64,000 nucleotides of DNA from Novosphingobium sediminicola (GCF_014196525.1 NZ_JACIDX010000005.1:62001-126000), one strand, 5' to 3'; shown: positions 9,242 to 18,423, counted from the first letter of the stretch. Made by a program: numbers and translations. Notes: generated by a model not told the origin, from the sequence alone.

Positions 9242-11230
9242 TTAATCCTCCAGCGGCCATGTGGTCCGCTGGGCCGCCGCGCGCTTGGTGCTGGTGTAGA
9301 GCCAGACCAGCGCGGCGGCAAAGATCACCATACCCAGCGGCAGGGCGACATCGCCCGGCTCGATGATTTCCAGCGGGGTCGGGCTGTTGCGCGCGGCCGC
9401 GATCCCGGCAAAGACCACGCCAAACAGGCTCTCGCCCGCAATCAGGCCTGTGGCCGCCAAAACGCCCAGCCGCTCGGCCAGTTCAGGATCGCGGCTCTTC
9501 TTGGCCCAATTGTCATAGATGCGCCCGATGATCGCCCCCACGGGAATCAACAGCGTCAGCCCCATCGGCAGATAAATGCCCATGCCCAGCGCGAGGGGCG
9601 GCAGAGCGCCCTTCTTCATCGCGCGCAGCACTTCGTCGATGATGACGGCCACCACACCGATCCCCGCGCCGATGCCGATCAGGCCCCAGTCGAGACTGCC
9701 GCCCAAAACGCCCTGCGCAATTGCCGAAATCAACGCGGCCTGCGGGGCGGCCAGCGCTTCGGGTCCGGCATTGGCGGCGCCCTGAAAACCGAAGGTGGTG
9801 TTGAGCAGGCTGAGCACCGGCGGGATCACCAACGCGCCGAACACCACGCCCAGCACCAGCGCGATTTGCTGTCGCCAGGGCGTCGCGCCGATCAGCTCGC
9901 CGGTTTTCAGGTCTTGCAGGTTGTCGTTAGAAATCGTCGCCACGCCAAACACGATGGCCGTGACGAACAGCGCAAAGGCCACCAGCGCACGGGTCGCCTC
10001 GGGTGCGATGCCCCGGCCAAAGATCGCGGCCAAGAGCAACGCGATGCCTAGCGCGGAGATGATCCCCGTACCCGAAATCGGGCTGTTCGACGCGCCGATC
10101 AGGCCCGCCATATAGCCGCAGACAGAGGCGATCACGATGCCGATCAACAGCACGTAAAGCACGGTCAGCACAAGCACCGGCACGAAATGCGCCTCAATCG
10201 GCCCGCCCGAGGCGAAACCGGCCAGCAGCAGCCCGATCGGCACCATCGAGGCGGCAATCACCGCGCCCACAAGGCCAATCGGCAGGTCCTGTTCACTCAA
10301 GGCCAGCGCCCCGCCCTGCCCCGATTTGCGCGCCCGCTGCGCCGCCAAAGCGCCCGTGATGCCCTTCACAATCGGCCCGATCACGCGCAGCAGCGTCCAG
10401 ACCGCCGCCACGCCAATCGTTCCGGCGCCGATGAAGCGCACCTTGCTCTTGAACACGCCGGAGACGAAACCGGCCAACTCATGCGTCGCAGGAACCCCGC
10501 CCGCCGTATAATGCGGCACCAGCACGACCCAACTGATGAGCATGCCGATCAGCATCGCAATGCCCACCGTCAAGCCGACCAGATGGCCCACGCCAATCAA
10601 AGCAAGGCTGAAACTGGTCGAAACGCCCGAAGCGCCAGCGCCAAAGCGGAAGACGCGCGAGGCTTCCTCGGCCACCACGCCCATCTTGGCGAGCAGAGTA
10701 TAACCCACCGACACGCCCGAACCCAGCACGATGGCGGCCAGTCCCTTGCGGTTCTCCTCCTCGCCGCCGACGCCAGCGCCGACTTTCAGCACCTCGGCCG
10801 CCGCCACGCCTTCGGGATAGGGCAGATCGCTGCCCGTCACCAAAGCGCGGCGCAGGGGGACCGAATACATCACCCCCAGAATGCCGCCCACGCCGATCAC
10901 CGCGACCGATTGCCAGTAAGGGAAATCCACCCACCAACCGATCATGATCAGGCCCGGCAGCACGAAGATGATCGCGCTGAGCGTCCCCGCCGCGCTGGCG
11001 ATGGTCTGGACGATGTTGTTTTCCTGAATGGTCGCGCCCGAAAAATGGCGCAGCACCGCCATCGAGATCACCGCCGCCGGGATCGATGTGGCAAAGGTCA
11101 GGCCGATCTTCAGCCCGAGATAGACATTGGCCGCCGTGAACACGATGGTGAGCAAGGCGCCCAGCACGATGCCGCGCAGGGTCAGTTCGCGCTTATTCGC
11201 GCCTTCAGGATTGGCTTGGGTCATGCCCAT
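9242..11230 (-). CDS. OPT family oligopeptide transporter
   Basis: A 662-aa integral membrane protein of the oligopeptide transporter (OPT) family. The family start is clear (LTLRGIVLGALLTIVFTAANVYLGLKIGLTFATSIPAAVI in two membrane segments), followed by many further hydrophobic helices, about 15-16 in all. The substrate may be small peptides or metal chelates; bacterial members are poorly characterised. The ATG at 11230 is used; 11224 is an equally possible start. Only 9 bp separate its stop from the convergent exported-protein gene. Confidence 0.92.
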   Translation of the reverse strand: MGMTQANPEGANKRELTLRGIVLGALLTIVFTAANVYLGLKIGLTFATSIPAAVISMAVLRHFSGATIQENNIVQTIASAAGTLSAIIFVLPGLIMIGWWVDFPYWQSVAVIGVGGILGVMYSVPLRRALVTGSDLPYPEGVAAAEVLKVGAGVGGEEENRKGLAAIVLGSGVSVGYTLLAKMGVVAEEASRVFRFGAGASGVSTSFSLALIGVGHLVGLTVGIAMLIGMLISWVVLVPHYTAGGVPATHELAGFVSGVFKSKVRFIGAGTIGVAAVWTLLRVIGPIVKGITGALAAQRARKSGQGGALALSEQDLPIGLVGAVIAASMVPIGLLLAGFASGGPIEAHFVPVLVLTVLYVLLIGIVIASVCGYMAGLIGASNSPISGTGIISALGIALLLAAIFGRGIAPEATRALVAFALFVTAIVFGVATISNDNLQDLKTGELIGATPWRQQIALVLGVVFGALVIPPVLSLLNTTFGFQGAANAGPEALAAPQAALISAIAQGVLGGSLDWGLIGIGAGIGVVAVIIDEVLRAMKKGALPPLALGMGIYLPMGLTLLIPVGAIIGRIYDNWAKKSRDPELAERLGVLAATGLIAGESLFGVVFAGIAAARNSPTPLEIIEPGDVALPLGMVIFAAALVWLYTSTKRAAAQRTTWPLED

Positions 11231-11287
11231 GTTCTGACACGCCGGCGCCCCTTGGGAAAGGGGCAGCCGACATGCTCTTCAACAACT

Positions 11288-11965
11288 TTATTGCGCGGCC
11301 AGGATAGCATCCATCAAGGCTTTGACATTCGCAACCTCATCACCGTTCCACACCGCACCCGAAACGGCGAGGAAATCGGCCCCCGCGCGCACCAGCGGCG
11401 CGGCGTTTTCCGCCGTAATCCCGCCAATCGCAACGCAGGGAATTTCAAACAGGCCCTGCCACCAGGTCAGCAGGTCCGGCTCGGCATAATGCTCGACCTC
11501 TTTGGTGGCGGTGGGGTAATAGGCGCCAAAAGCCACGTAATCGGCCCCGGCCTCGCCCGCTTCCAGCGCCAGATGGCGGCTGTTGTGGCAGGTCACGCCG
11601 ATCTGCGCATCCTGTCCCAATTCCTGACGCGCCACTTTGACGCCGCCTTCGCGGGCCAGATCGTCCTGCCCCAGATGCACGCCATCGGCATTCAGGCGCT
11701 TGGCCAGCGTGAGCGAATCGTTGACGATGAAGGCGATCTCGCGCTCGGCGCAAATGGCCTGCAAGGGCGCGGCCAGACGCGCGGCAGCGTGATCGTCGAT
11801 GTCCTTCACGCGAAACTGGAAAGCCGCGATCCGGTGACGCCCCTTGAGGCCCGCATCCAGAGCGCGCGCCAGCCTTTCGGGAAAATCGCCGCCCACATCG
11901 GCGGGCGAGATCAGATAAAGCTGCGTGGGAGCGCGGGTGTGTTCAAAGGTCGGTGCGTCAGTCAT
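11288..11965 (-). CDS. thiE: Thiamine-phosphate synthase
   Basis: A 225-aa ThiE-type TIM barrel that joins the pyrimidine (HMP-PP) and thiazole (THZ-P) halves into thiamine phosphate. Recognisable segments are FQFRVKD, FIVNDSLTLAKRLNADGVHLGQDD, IGVTCHNSRHLALEAGEAGADYVAFGAYYPT and PCVAIGGITAENA, the last being the phosphate-binding loop. The start at 11965 is tentative; ATG 11977 is in frame. It lies downstream of fba on the same strand beyond a terminator. No TPP riboswitch is evident in the short leader. Confidence 0.9.
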   Translation of the reverse strand: MTDAPTFEHTRAPTQLYLISPADVGGDFPERLARALDAGLKGRHRIAAFQFRVKDIDDHAAARLAAPLQAICAEREIAFIVNDSLTLAKRLNADGVHLGQDDLAREGGVKVARQELGQDAQIGVTCHNSRHLALEAGEAGADYVAFGAYYPTATKEVEHYAEPDLLTWWQGLFEIPCVAIGGITAENAAPLVRAGADFLAVSGAVWNGDEVANVKALMDAILAAQ

Positions 11966-11983
11966 GTCCGCGCCCATACCGCA

Positions 11984-12017
11984 TAAAAAACGCGGAGGCC
12001 AGTGTCGGCCCCCGCGT
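11984..12017 (-). terminator. Intrinsic terminator downstream of fba
   Basis: On the minus strand an 11-bp GC-rich stem (ACGCGGGGGCC / GGCCTCCGCGT, one G-T pair) with a 6-nt loop is followed by a run of T. It ends the fba transcript just before thiE. Confidence 0.85.
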
Positions 12018-12044
12018 CTTTTGCTTCACCCAAGAGACTGAGGA

Positions 12045-12956
12045 TTATTCCTTGCCCTTGTAGATGTTCACCAGCTTGCCCAGCATGGCCAGCGCTTCGT
12101 CACGCGGGCGCTGGAACGTGTTGCGGCCGATGATCGAACCATTGCCGCCGCCATCGCGAATGTCGCGCGCGTCCTGATAGACCGCGTCGGCGCCCTTGGT
12201 GGCCCCGCCCGAGAAGATCACGATGCGGCGGCCGTTGAAGCACGACTGGACCACATGCTTGACGCGATCAGACTGCGCCGACCAGTCGGTGCCCTCATAG
12301 CAGGGCTTGGCTTCGGCCTGCTCAATGTGGTTGCTGGGCAGCTTGACCTTGATGATATGCGCGCCGATCAGCGCCGCGATATGCGCAGCATAGGCGCCCA
12401 CGTCCAAGGCCAGTTCGCCGCTCTTGGGCAGCTTGCCGCCGCGCGGATAGGACCAGATCACCGTGGCGATGCCGACGCTGGCCGCTTCGTTGCGCAGTTC
12501 CTTGATCTCTTCGATCATCTCGAACACATCGTCCGAGCCGGGATAGATCGTGAAACCAATCGCCGAGCAGCCCAGACGCAGCGCATCGTCAACGCCGCCC
12601 GTCAGCGCCTGATTGGCCGCCGTACCCCAGCTGTTCGAGCTGTTGACCTTGAGGATCGTCGGGATCTGGCCGGCAAACTTGTCGGCGCCCGCCTCCAGCA
12701 TGCCCAGCGGCGCGGCATAGGCCGAAAGCCCTGCGTCGATGGCGAGCTGATAGTGGTAATGCGGATCATAGGCGTCGGGGTTGACCGAGAAGCTGCGTGC
12801 CGGGCCATGTTCAAAGCCCTGATCCACCGGCAGAATGATCATCTTGCCCGTGCCGCCCAGCTTGCCCTGATTGAGCATGCGATAAAGATTGGCCTTAACG
12901 CCGGGATTGTCGGATTCGTAATTGCTGAGGATCTTCTGGACAACCTTGGTGGTCAT
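12045..12956 (-). CDS. fbaB: Class I fructose-bisphosphate aldolase
   Basis: A 303-aa class I aldolase of the DhnA/archaeal type, cleaving fructose-1,6-bisphosphate to two triose phosphates through a lysine Schiff base. The start at 12956 gives MTTKVVQKIL; the upstream frame to 13142 lacks a plausible N-terminus. Family motifs include LPVDQGFEHGP, GFTIYPGSDD, IWSYPRGGKL and IIKVKLPSN, which holds the probable Schiff-base lysine, and the phosphate site SGGATKGAD. It is the last gene of the tkt-gap-pgk-fba series, but has its own upstream region of 137 bp containing a double palindrome. Confidence 0.94.
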   Translation of the reverse strand: MTTKVVQKILSNYESDNPGVKANLYRMLNQGKLGGTGKMIILPVDQGFEHGPARSFSVNPDAYDPHYHYQLAIDAGLSAYAAPLGMLEAGADKFAGQIPTILKVNSSNSWGTAANQALTGGVDDALRLGCSAIGFTIYPGSDDVFEMIEEIKELRNEAASVGIATVIWSYPRGGKLPKSGELALDVGAYAAHIAALIGAHIIKVKLPSNHIEQAEAKPCYEGTDWSAQSDRVKHVVQSCFNGRRIVIFSGGATKGADAVYQDARDIRDGGGNGSIIGRNTFQRPRDEALAMLGKLVNIYKGKE

Positions 12957-12988
12957 GCGTGTTTCCCTGTTGGTTAAGGCCTGTTGTT

Positions 12989-13020
12989 CATACCTATGCG
13001 TAAAAGATTGCATAGGTATG
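12989..13020. promoter_or_regulatory. Paired CATA-NN-TATG palindromes ahead of fba, candidate operator
   Basis: Two 10-bp palindromes, CATACCTATG (12989-12998) and CATAGGTATG (13011-13020), lie with centres 22 bp apart, two helical turns. Together they form an 11-bp perfect inverted repeat with a 10-nt spacer. No T tract follows on the minus strand, so it does not look like a terminator. It lies 33 bp upstream of the fba start. A matching half site occurs ahead of tkt (17379-17389). Inferred to be a regulator binding site. Confidence 0.55.
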
Positions 13021-13093
13021 CGCGGCCGGTCTGAAATAGCCCGCCCGGTTTTGCAATGCAACTGCTGCACTGCAACCGAGCGGGCGAATTTAT

Positions 13094-14290
13094 TTAGATT
13101 TCGAGCGCCTTGACGCCCGGCAGTTCGCGGCCTTCCATCCATTCAAGGAAAGCGCCGCCTGCGGTCGAGATATAGGAGAAGTCCCCCGCCACCCCGGCAT
13201 GATGCAGCGCAGCAACGGTATCGCCGCCGCCCGCCACCGAAACCAGCGAACCTTCCTTGGTCAGCGCCGCGGCGATCTGGGCCAAAGCCACGGTCGCCGC
13301 GTCGAAAGGCACGGTTTCAAACGCGCCCATCGGCCCGTTCCACACCAGCGTCTTGCAGGTTTTCAGCGCATCGGCCAGCGCCTCAACCGCGCTGGGGCCT
13401 ACGTCGAGGATCATCTCATCAGCGGCCACTTCATGCACGTTGCAGGTGCGCAGCGAAGGCGGATTGGCGGCAAATTCCTTCGACACCACCACTTCATAGG
13501 GCAGATGCACAGTGCAACCGGCAGCGTCCGCCGCTTCCATGATCTCTTCGGCCGTGGCGGCCAGATCGTGCTCGCACAGGCTCTTGCCCACATCCACGCC
13601 GCGCGCGGCCAGGAAGGTGTTTGCCATGCCGCCGCCGATGATGAGGTGGTCAACCTTGGTCACCAGATGCTTCAACACATCAAGCTTGCTCGACACCTTG
13701 GCCCCGCCGACAACGGCGGCCACCGGGCGCACCGGCTGACCAAGCGCATTTTCCAGCGCCTCAAGCTCGGCCTGCATCGAACGACCGGCATAGGCTGGCA
13801 GCACATGGGCCAGACCTTCGGTGCTGGCATGCGCGCGATGCGCCGCCGAAAAAGCATCATTGACGTAGAAATCGCCAACCTCGGCAATGGCTTTCACCAA
13901 CTCGGGGTCGTTCTTTTCCTCGCCGGGCCAGAAACGGGTGTTTTCCAGCAAAGCAATGTCGCCCGCGCGCAGGATGCCCGCAGCCTGCTTGACCACATCG
14001 CCCGCCACTTCGGGCACGAACATCACTTCGCGGCCCAACACCTTTTCCACCGCGCCCACGACCAGCGACAGCGACTGATCCGCCACGCGATTGCCCTTGG
14101 GACGGCCGAAATGCGCCAGCAGCAGCACCTTGGCGCCCTTGTCGGCCAGTTCCAGAATGGTGGGCGCAACAGCGCGCACGCGCGTGTCTTCCGTGACCGC
14201 GCCATCCTTCATCGGCAGATTGAAATCGACGCGCACCAGCGCGACCTTGCCGCTCACATCGCCCAGATCGTCGAGCTTACGAAAAGCCAT
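13094..14290 (-). CDS. pgk: Phosphoglycerate kinase
   Basis: A 398-aa glycolytic kinase converting 1,3-bisphosphoglycerate and ADP to 3-phosphoglycerate and ATP. The N-terminal signature is [16 protein letters not shown], followed by [16 protein letters not shown] sequence ([12 protein letters not shown]), and the C-terminal nucleotide domain shows [10 protein letters not shown] and the glycine-rich [12 protein letters not shown]. Length is typical. It follows gap on the same strand after a 72-bp gap with a hairpin, and a GGGG site precedes the ATG. Confidence 0.98.
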   Translation of the reverse strand: MAFRKLDDLGDVSGKVALVRVDFNLPMKDGAVTEDTRVRAVAPTILELADKGAKVLLLAHFGRPKGNRVADQSLSLVVGAVEKVLGREVMFVPEVAGDVVKQAAGILRAGDIALLENTRFWPGEEKNDPELVKAIAEVGDFYVNDAFSAAHRAHASTEGLAHVLPAYAGRSMQAELEALENALGQPVRPVAAVVGGAKVSSKLDVLKHLVTKVDHLIIGGGMANTFLAARGVDVGKSLCEHDLAATAEEIMEAADAAGCTVHLPYEVVVSKEFAANPPSLRTCNVHEVAADEMILDVGPSAVEALADALKTCKTLVWNGPMGAFETVPFDAATVALAQIAAALTKEGSLVSVAGGGDTVAALHHAGVAGDFSYISTAGGAFLEWMEGRELPGVKALEI

Positions 14291-14320
14291 CTCTAACCCC
14301 TAAATTATCAGAACCCCAGA

Positions 14321-14352
14321 AACAAAGGGCGGAAAGGTTTCCCTTCCCGCCC
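14321..14352 (-). terminator. Hairpin between gap and pgk, terminator-like
   Basis: On the minus strand GGGCGGGAAGG-GAAA-CCTTTCCGCCC, an 11-bp stem with one G-T pair and a GAAA loop, is followed by TTTGTTT. It probably terminates part of the gap transcripts or protects their 3' ends, which would set a lower pgk level. Very similar hairpins occur at 29982-30008 and 61160-61185. Confidence 0.6.
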
Positions 14353-14362
14353 CGGTGTTCCA

Positions 14363-15370
14363 TCAGAGGAACTTGGCCATCGCGCCTGCCGTGTCCAGCA
14401 TGCGGTTCGAGAAGCCCCACTCGTTGTCGTACCAGCTCAGCACACGCACCAGCTTGCCGTCGATGACAGCCGTTTCCAGCGCGTCGATGGTCGAGGAATG
14501 CGGATCGTGGTTGAAGTCGATCGAAACCAGCGGCTCTTCGGTATAGCCCAGCACGCCCTTGAGCGGACCTTCAGCAGCAGCCTTGAGCAGAGCGTTCACT
14601 TCCTCGATGGTCGTGTCGCGCTTGGGCTGGAACGTCAGGTCGACGACCGAAACGTTCGGGGTCGGCACGCGGATCGACGAACCGTCCAGCTTGCCCTTCA
14701 GTTCGGGCAGCACTTCGCCCACGGCCACAGCAGCGCCGGTCGAGGTCGGGATCATGTTCAAGGCAGCGGCGCGAGCGCGACGCGGATCCTTGTGGATCTG
14801 GTCCAGGATCTTCTGGTCGTTGGTGTACGAGTGGATCGTGGTCATCAGGCCACGCTCGATACCAATCGATTCATGCAGAACCTTGGCAAAAGGCGCCAGG
14901 CAGTTGGTGGTGCACGAAGCGTTCGAGACGATCAGGTCGTCAGCGGTCAGCGTTTCATGGTTCACGCCGAACACCACGGTCTTGTCGACCTTCTTGGCGG
15001 GCGCCGAGATCAGCACGCGCTTGGCGCCTGCCGTCAGGTGCTTGCCGGCCGAATCGCGGTCGACGAAGAAGCCGGTGCATTCCAGCGCAATGTCGATGCC
15101 ATTGGCGGCATGCGGCAGGTTGGCGGGGTCCTTCTCGGCGGTCACCTGAACGCGCTTGCCGTTCAGGATCAGGTCGTTGCCGTCCACTTCGACGGTGCCC
15201 GAGAAAGTGCCATGCACGCTGTCATGCTTGAAAAGACGGGCATTGGCCTTGGCATCGGCCAGATCGTTGATCGAAACCAGTTCAAGCCCGCAATCGGGAC
15301 GCTCCAGAATGGCGCGGGCCACATTGCGCCCGATACGACCGAAACCATTGATGGCAACCTTCACAGCCAT
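14363..15370 (-). CDS. gap: Glyceraldehyde-3-phosphate dehydrogenase, type I
   Basis: A 335-aa NAD-dependent dehydrogenase forming 1,3-bisphosphoglycerate. It has the Rossmann start [14 protein letters not shown], the catalytic cysteine in [12 protein letters not shown], the tetramer/phosphate segment and the C-terminal [12 protein letters not shown]. The start at 15370 is standard and lies 14 bp after the tkt stop, so tkt and gap share a transcript. Nothing in the sequence suggests loss of activity. Confidence 0.98.
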   Translation of the reverse strand: MAVKVAINGFGRIGRNVARAILERPDCGLELVSINDLADAKANARLFKHDSVHGTFSGTVEVDGNDLILNGKRVQVTAEKDPANLPHAANGIDIALECTGFFVDRDSAGKHLTAGAKRVLISAPAKKVDKTVVFGVNHETLTADDLIVSNASCTTNCLAPFAKVLHESIGIERGLMTTIHSYTNDQKILDQIHKDPRRARAAALNMIPTSTGAAVAVGEVLPELKGKLDGSSIRVPTPNVSVVDLTFQPKRDTTIEEVNALLKAAAEGPLKGVLGYTEEPLVSIDFNHDPHSSTIDALETAVIDGKLVRVLSWYDNEWGFSNRMLDTAGAMAKFL

Positions 15371-15384
15371 GAATATCCTCCTCG

Positions 15385-17358
15385 TTAGTTCTGGAGTGCC
15401 GCAAGAATTTGCGGCGCAATCTTTTCAGCCGTAAGACCGAAATAGTCATAAAGAGCCGGGGCCGGAGCCGATGCGCCGAAGGTGTCGATACCAAAGCGCA
15501 GACCGTCAAGGCCCGTAATACGTTCCCAGCCAAAGGTCGTACCTGCCTCGATGCTGACACGCAGCACATCGGCGGGCAGAACATCAGCCCGGTAGGCCGC
15601 ATCCTGTTCAAGGAAACGGCTCATCGAAGGCATCGAGACCACATCGACGCCCACACCCTGCGCTTCAAGCGCGGCGCGAGTCGCCATCGCAATCTCAACT
15701 TCCGAACCGGTCGCCACGATCACCACCTTGCGCGCCGCACCGGCGGCCTCAAGACGATAGGCGCCCTTCGCCGTCAGGTTCGGACCCGAATGGCGATATT
15801 GCGGCAGGTTCTGACGGGTCAGAGCCAGCACGCTGGGGCGGCCTTCATTGGCGATCGCCAATTGCCATGCCTCGGCGGTTTCAATCACGTCGGCGGGGCG
15901 GAACACTTCCAGATTCGGGATCATGCGCATCGACATCACATGTTCGATCGGCTGATGGGTCGGACCGTCCTCGCCAAGGCCAATCGAATCGTGCGTCAGC
16001 ACATAGACCACCTTGGCCCGCTGCAAAGCCGACATACGAATGGCATTGCGGCAATAATCCGAAAACACGAGGAAAGTGCCGCCATAAGGGATGATCCCGC
16101 CATGCAGCGCCATGCCGTTCATGGCCGCGGCCATGCCGAATTCGCGGATGCCGTAATAGACATAGCGGCCCGAATAGTCCTGCGGACCGAACGGCTTGGT
16201 CGACTTGGTGACGGTCAGGTTCGAGCCGGTAAGGTCGGCCGAGCCGCCCACCATTTCGGGCACATGCGCGGTCAGCACTTCCAGCGCCATTTCGCTGGCC
16301 TTGCGGGTGGCGACCTTGGTGCTGCCTTCCAGCCATGCGTCGAACGTGGCCTGCACCTCGGTCTGGTCGGGCAGTTCGCCGTTCATGCGGCGCAGCAGTT
16401 CGCCGCCCTTGTCGCTGGCCGCCACGCGCGCAGCCCAGTCAACCGCCGCCGTCTTGCCCAGAGCGCCGACATTGCGCCAGTCGCCCAGCACATCGGCGGG
16501 CAGTTCAAAGGCAGGCAGCGTCCAGCCCAGTTCGCCGCGTGCGGCTTCCACTTCGGCCGCGCCCAGCGGCGAGCCGTGCACGGAATGGCCGCCCTGCTTA
16601 TTGGGCGCGCCCTTGCCGATGATCGTACGGCAGGCGACGAGCGAGGGGCGAGGATCAGCCACCGCTTCGGCAATCGCGCGTTCGATGTCAACGAAATCAT
16701 GACCGTCGCAGGACACGACATGCCAGCCGGTCGCCGTATAGCGCGCGGCCACGTCTTCACTGGTCGACAGATCGGTGTCGCCGTCGATGGTGATGCGATT
16801 GTCATCCCACAGCACGACCAGACGGCCCAGCTTGAGGTGACCGGCAAGACCGATGGCCTCGTGGTTGATACCTTCCATGATGCAGCCGTCGCCCGCGATC
16901 ACGAAGGTCTTGTGATCGACCAGATCATCGCCGAACTGCGCGTTCAGGTGACGCTCGGCAATGGCAAAGCCCACCGACATGGCAAGGCCCTGACCCAGCG
17001 GACCGGTGGTGCATTCCACGCCCGGCAGTTCGAAGTTTTCCGGGTGCCCGGCGCAAACCGAGTGCAGCTGGCGGAAATTCTTGATGTCTTCGATCGTGGG
17101 CTGTTCATAGCCGGTCAGATGCAGCAGGCTGTAGATCAGCATCGAGCCATGGCCAGCCGACAGGATGAACCGGTCCCGGTCGGGCCAGCGCGGCTGGGCC
17201 GGATCGAACTTCAGGAATTTCGAAAACAGGACCGTGGCAACATCGGCCATGCCCATCGGCATGCCGGGATGGCCCGAATTGGCGGCCTGAACCGCATCCA
17301 TCGAGAGCACACGGATGGCGTTGGCCATGTTTTGCAGGCGGGGGGCGGTAATGCTCAT
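15385..17358 (-). CDS. tkt: Transketolase
   Basis: A 657-aa thiamine-diphosphate enzyme that moves two-carbon units between sugar phosphates in the pentose phosphate pathway. Motifs visible are the substrate-binding [10 protein letters not shown], the TPP signature [13 protein letters not shown] with [10 protein letters not shown], and the second-domain [14 protein letters not shown]. The ATG at 17358 gives a normal N-terminus ([16 protein letters not shown]); the frame to 17487 adds 43 atypical residues. First gene of the tkt-gap-pgk-fba series. The leader carries a CATAGGTATG-like site 21 bp before the start. Confidence 0.97.
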   Translation of the reverse strand: MSITAPRLQNMANAIRVLSMDAVQAANSGHPGMPMGMADVATVLFSKFLKFDPAQPRWPDRDRFILSAGHGSMLIYSLLHLTGYEQPTIEDIKNFRQLHSVCAGHPENFELPGVECTTGPLGQGLAMSVGFAIAERHLNAQFGDDLVDHKTFVIAGDGCIMEGINHEAIGLAGHLKLGRLVVLWDDNRITIDGDTDLSTSEDVAARYTATGWHVVSCDGHDFVDIERAIAEAVADPRPSLVACRTIIGKGAPNKQGGHSVHGSPLGAAEVEAARGELGWTLPAFELPADVLGDWRNVGALGKTAAVDWAARVAASDKGGELLRRMNGELPDQTEVQATFDAWLEGSTKVATRKASEMALEVLTAHVPEMVGGSADLTGSNLTVTKSTKPFGPQDYSGRYVYYGIREFGMAAAMNGMALHGGIIPYGGTFLVFSDYCRNAIRMSALQRAKVVYVLTHDSIGLGEDGPTHQPIEHVMSMRMIPNLEVFRPADVIETAEAWQLAIANEGRPSVLALTRQNLPQYRHSGPNLTAKGAYRLEAAGAARKVVIVATGSEVEIAMATRAALEAQGVGVDVVSMPSMSRFLEQDAAYRADVLPADVLRVSIEAGTTFGWERITGLDGLRFGIDTFGASAPAPALYDYFGLTAEKIAPQILAALQN

Positions 17359-17378
17359 GATGCTTTCGAAAGCTCCGA

Positions 17379-17389
17379 ATAGGTATGCA
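17379..17389. promoter_or_regulatory. CATAGGTATG-like site in the tkt leader, candidate operator
   Basis: The sequence ATAGGTATGC matches the second fba palindrome (13011-13020) except for its outer base. On the minus strand it lies between the tkt start (17358) and a possible promoter (TTGACG, 17 bp, AATGGA) near 17410-17440. Shared occurrence ahead of two co-functional genes is the only evidence for a regulator site. Confidence 0.4.
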
Positions 17390-17553
17390 CAGGCACATTG
17401 GCGTGCGATTCGCGCCGCCTCCATTGCGGACAGGGGGGCCTGCGTCAACCTCTGCGCGGGGCCAAAATGGCATGGAAATCGCCGCAACCGTTGTCATTTG
17501 GGCCGCAGCGGGCTTTGCAAGGGCAAAATTATTGCGCTAGGCCTTTGCCGGTG

Positions 17554-17778
17554 ATGGCCAGCAGTGAAACCGACCCCGCCCCGATCAACCCCGCCCTCGA
17601 CCGGATCGAGGCCGCGCTGGACCGGATTGCCCATGCTGCCCAGCGCGCTGGGCAAGCGCGCCTTGAGGCCGCCGGTCAGACCGCCCAGCTTGAAGTGCGC
17701 CACGAAATCCTGCGCGAAAAGGTAGGCGATGCGCTCTCCACCCTCGATGGGCTGATCGCACGGGTGCAAAAATCATGA
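17554..17778 (+). CDS. Small predicted coiled-coil protein upstream of zapA
   Basis: A 74-aa protein that is mostly helical, with heptad-like spacing (LDRIEAALDRIAHAAQRAG, LEVRHEILREKVGDALSTLDGLI). The ATG at 17554 is preferred because the upstream frame is not protein-like and a possible promoter (TTGCAA, 17 bp, TAGGCC) ends just before it. Its stop overlaps the zapA ATG (ATGA). In other alphaproteobacteria a small DUF4164-type coiled-coil gene occupies this position; membership here is inferred from position and shape only. It may act with ZapA in cell division. Confidence 0.7.
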   Translation: MASSETDPAPINPALDRIEAALDRIAHAAQRAGQARLEAAGQTAQLEVRHEILREKVGDALSTLDGLIARVQKS

Positions 17779-18092
17779 GCCGGGTCGATCTGATGATCGG
17801 CGGGCGCGATTATGCGGTTGCCTGCTCGCCGGGCGAGGAAGATCATGTGCGCCTGCTGGGCCGCATCATCGAGGAGAAGATGGACGCTCTGCCCGGCACC
17901 ACGAATCAGAGCGAAGTGCGCTCGATGCTCTTTGCCGCGCTCCTGCTGGCCGACGAGGTGCAGGAATTGCGCCAGCAGGCCGATCAGGGCGCGCCCGATA
18001 CGCCGCCAGCCGATCCCGCGCTGGGCGAAAGGCTGGATGCCGTGGCCGCAAGGCTCGAACAACTGGCCGCATCGGTCGAAGGACTTTTCTAA
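17775..18092 (+). CDS. zapA: Cell division protein ZapA
   Basis: A 105-aa ZapA, a small cytoplasmic protein that bundles FtsZ protofilaments at the division site. The N-terminal domain is typical: VDLMIGGRDYAVACSPGEEDHVRLLGRIIEEKM, followed by a long helix (SMLFAALLLADEVQELRQQ) and a C-terminal coiled coil. The start overlaps the preceding stop. Its gene is directly followed by 6S RNA, a conserved arrangement. Confidence 0.93.
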   Translation: MSRVDLMIGGRDYAVACSPGEEDHVRLLGRIIEEKMDALPGTTNQSEVRSMLFAALLLADEVQELRQQADQGAPDTPPADPALGERLDAVAARLEQLAASVEGLF

Positions 18093-18099
18093 CTAGCCC

Positions 18100-18128
18100 T
18101 TGAGAAATCGCACCATAGCGCCTAAATA
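18100..18128 (+). promoter_or_regulatory. Sigma-70 promoter of 6S RNA
   Basis: TTGAGA (18100-18105) and TAAATA (18123-18128) are separated by 17 bp. The predicted start, about 18135-18136, coincides with the first base of the closing stem of the 6S RNA. Confidence 0.75.
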
Positions 18129-18135
18129 GGTGAAT

Positions 18136-18293
18136 GACGGGTACTGCCCGGTGCGAGCCGCATGAAAATCCCTGAGGCTATAAGCAATCCTAGGGGGCTG
18201 TCCCTGCCACTGGCTCTGGCCTCTGGTACATGGTCCCCACCTGACGTCGAGGCGTCAGAGGATTTCCCGGCAACGGCCCATGGTGGTCCCGTC
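18136..18293 (+). ncRNA. ssrS: 6S RNA
   Basis: A structured RNA of about 158 nt between zapA and the 5-formyl-THF cyclo-ligase gene, the standard location of 6S RNA in proteobacteria. The ends pair (GACGGG at 18136-18141 with CCCGTC at 18288-18293), and an inner stem pairs AAATCC (18166-18171) with GGATTT (18260-18265), leaving a large central bubble that would mimic an open promoter. 6S RNA binds sigma-70 RNA polymerase in stationary phase. The ends are from pairing and promoter position, not from a covariance search. Confidence 0.85.
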
Positions 18294-18313
18294 ACCCTTT
18301 ATTTGTTGGGTCC

Positions 18314-18335
18314 GCCCAACGCCTTCGCGTTGGGC
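18314..18335 (+). terminator. Stem-loop downstream of 6S RNA
   Basis: A perfect 9-bp stem, GCCCAACGC-CTTC-GCGTTGGGC, lies 20 nt after the 6S RNA 3' end. It lacks a strong T tract, so it may be a weak terminator or a 3' processing boundary. Confidence 0.5.
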
Positions 18336-18338
18336 TTG

Positions 18339-18416
18339 CTGTGCCGTCCCGCTCCCCCGGCCCAGCCACCCAGATTGTACTGAAGGTAGCTGCGCCGGAG
18401 GAGCGGGACGGCACAG
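18339..18416. repeat. Long perfect inverted repeat, 17-bp arms
   Basis: CTGTGCCGTCCCGCTCC (18339-18355) is repeated exactly in inverted form at 18400-18416, with 44 nt between. After one mismatch the pairing extends about five more base pairs inward. It fills the gap between 6S RNA and the cyclo-ligase gene. It resembles a REP-type or mobile palindrome more than a terminator, but only one copy is visible here. Confidence 0.75.
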
Positions 18417-18423
18417 GCCGAAA

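Noticed and set aside
11978..12044. Possible TPP riboswitch ahead of thiE
   Set aside because: The gap is only about 67 bp and holds the fba terminator; no conserved THI-box sequence is visible.
12989..13020. Reading the fba palindrome as a pgk terminator
   Set aside because: On the minus strand it is followed by AACAACAGG and not by a T tract, and the arms are AT-balanced, unlike the other terminators here.
15409..17382. Long plus-strand frame opposite tkt (and similar ones opposite OPT and the RND gene)
   Set aside because: Antisense frames without stops are common where codons end in G or C; none shows a motif or ribosome site.
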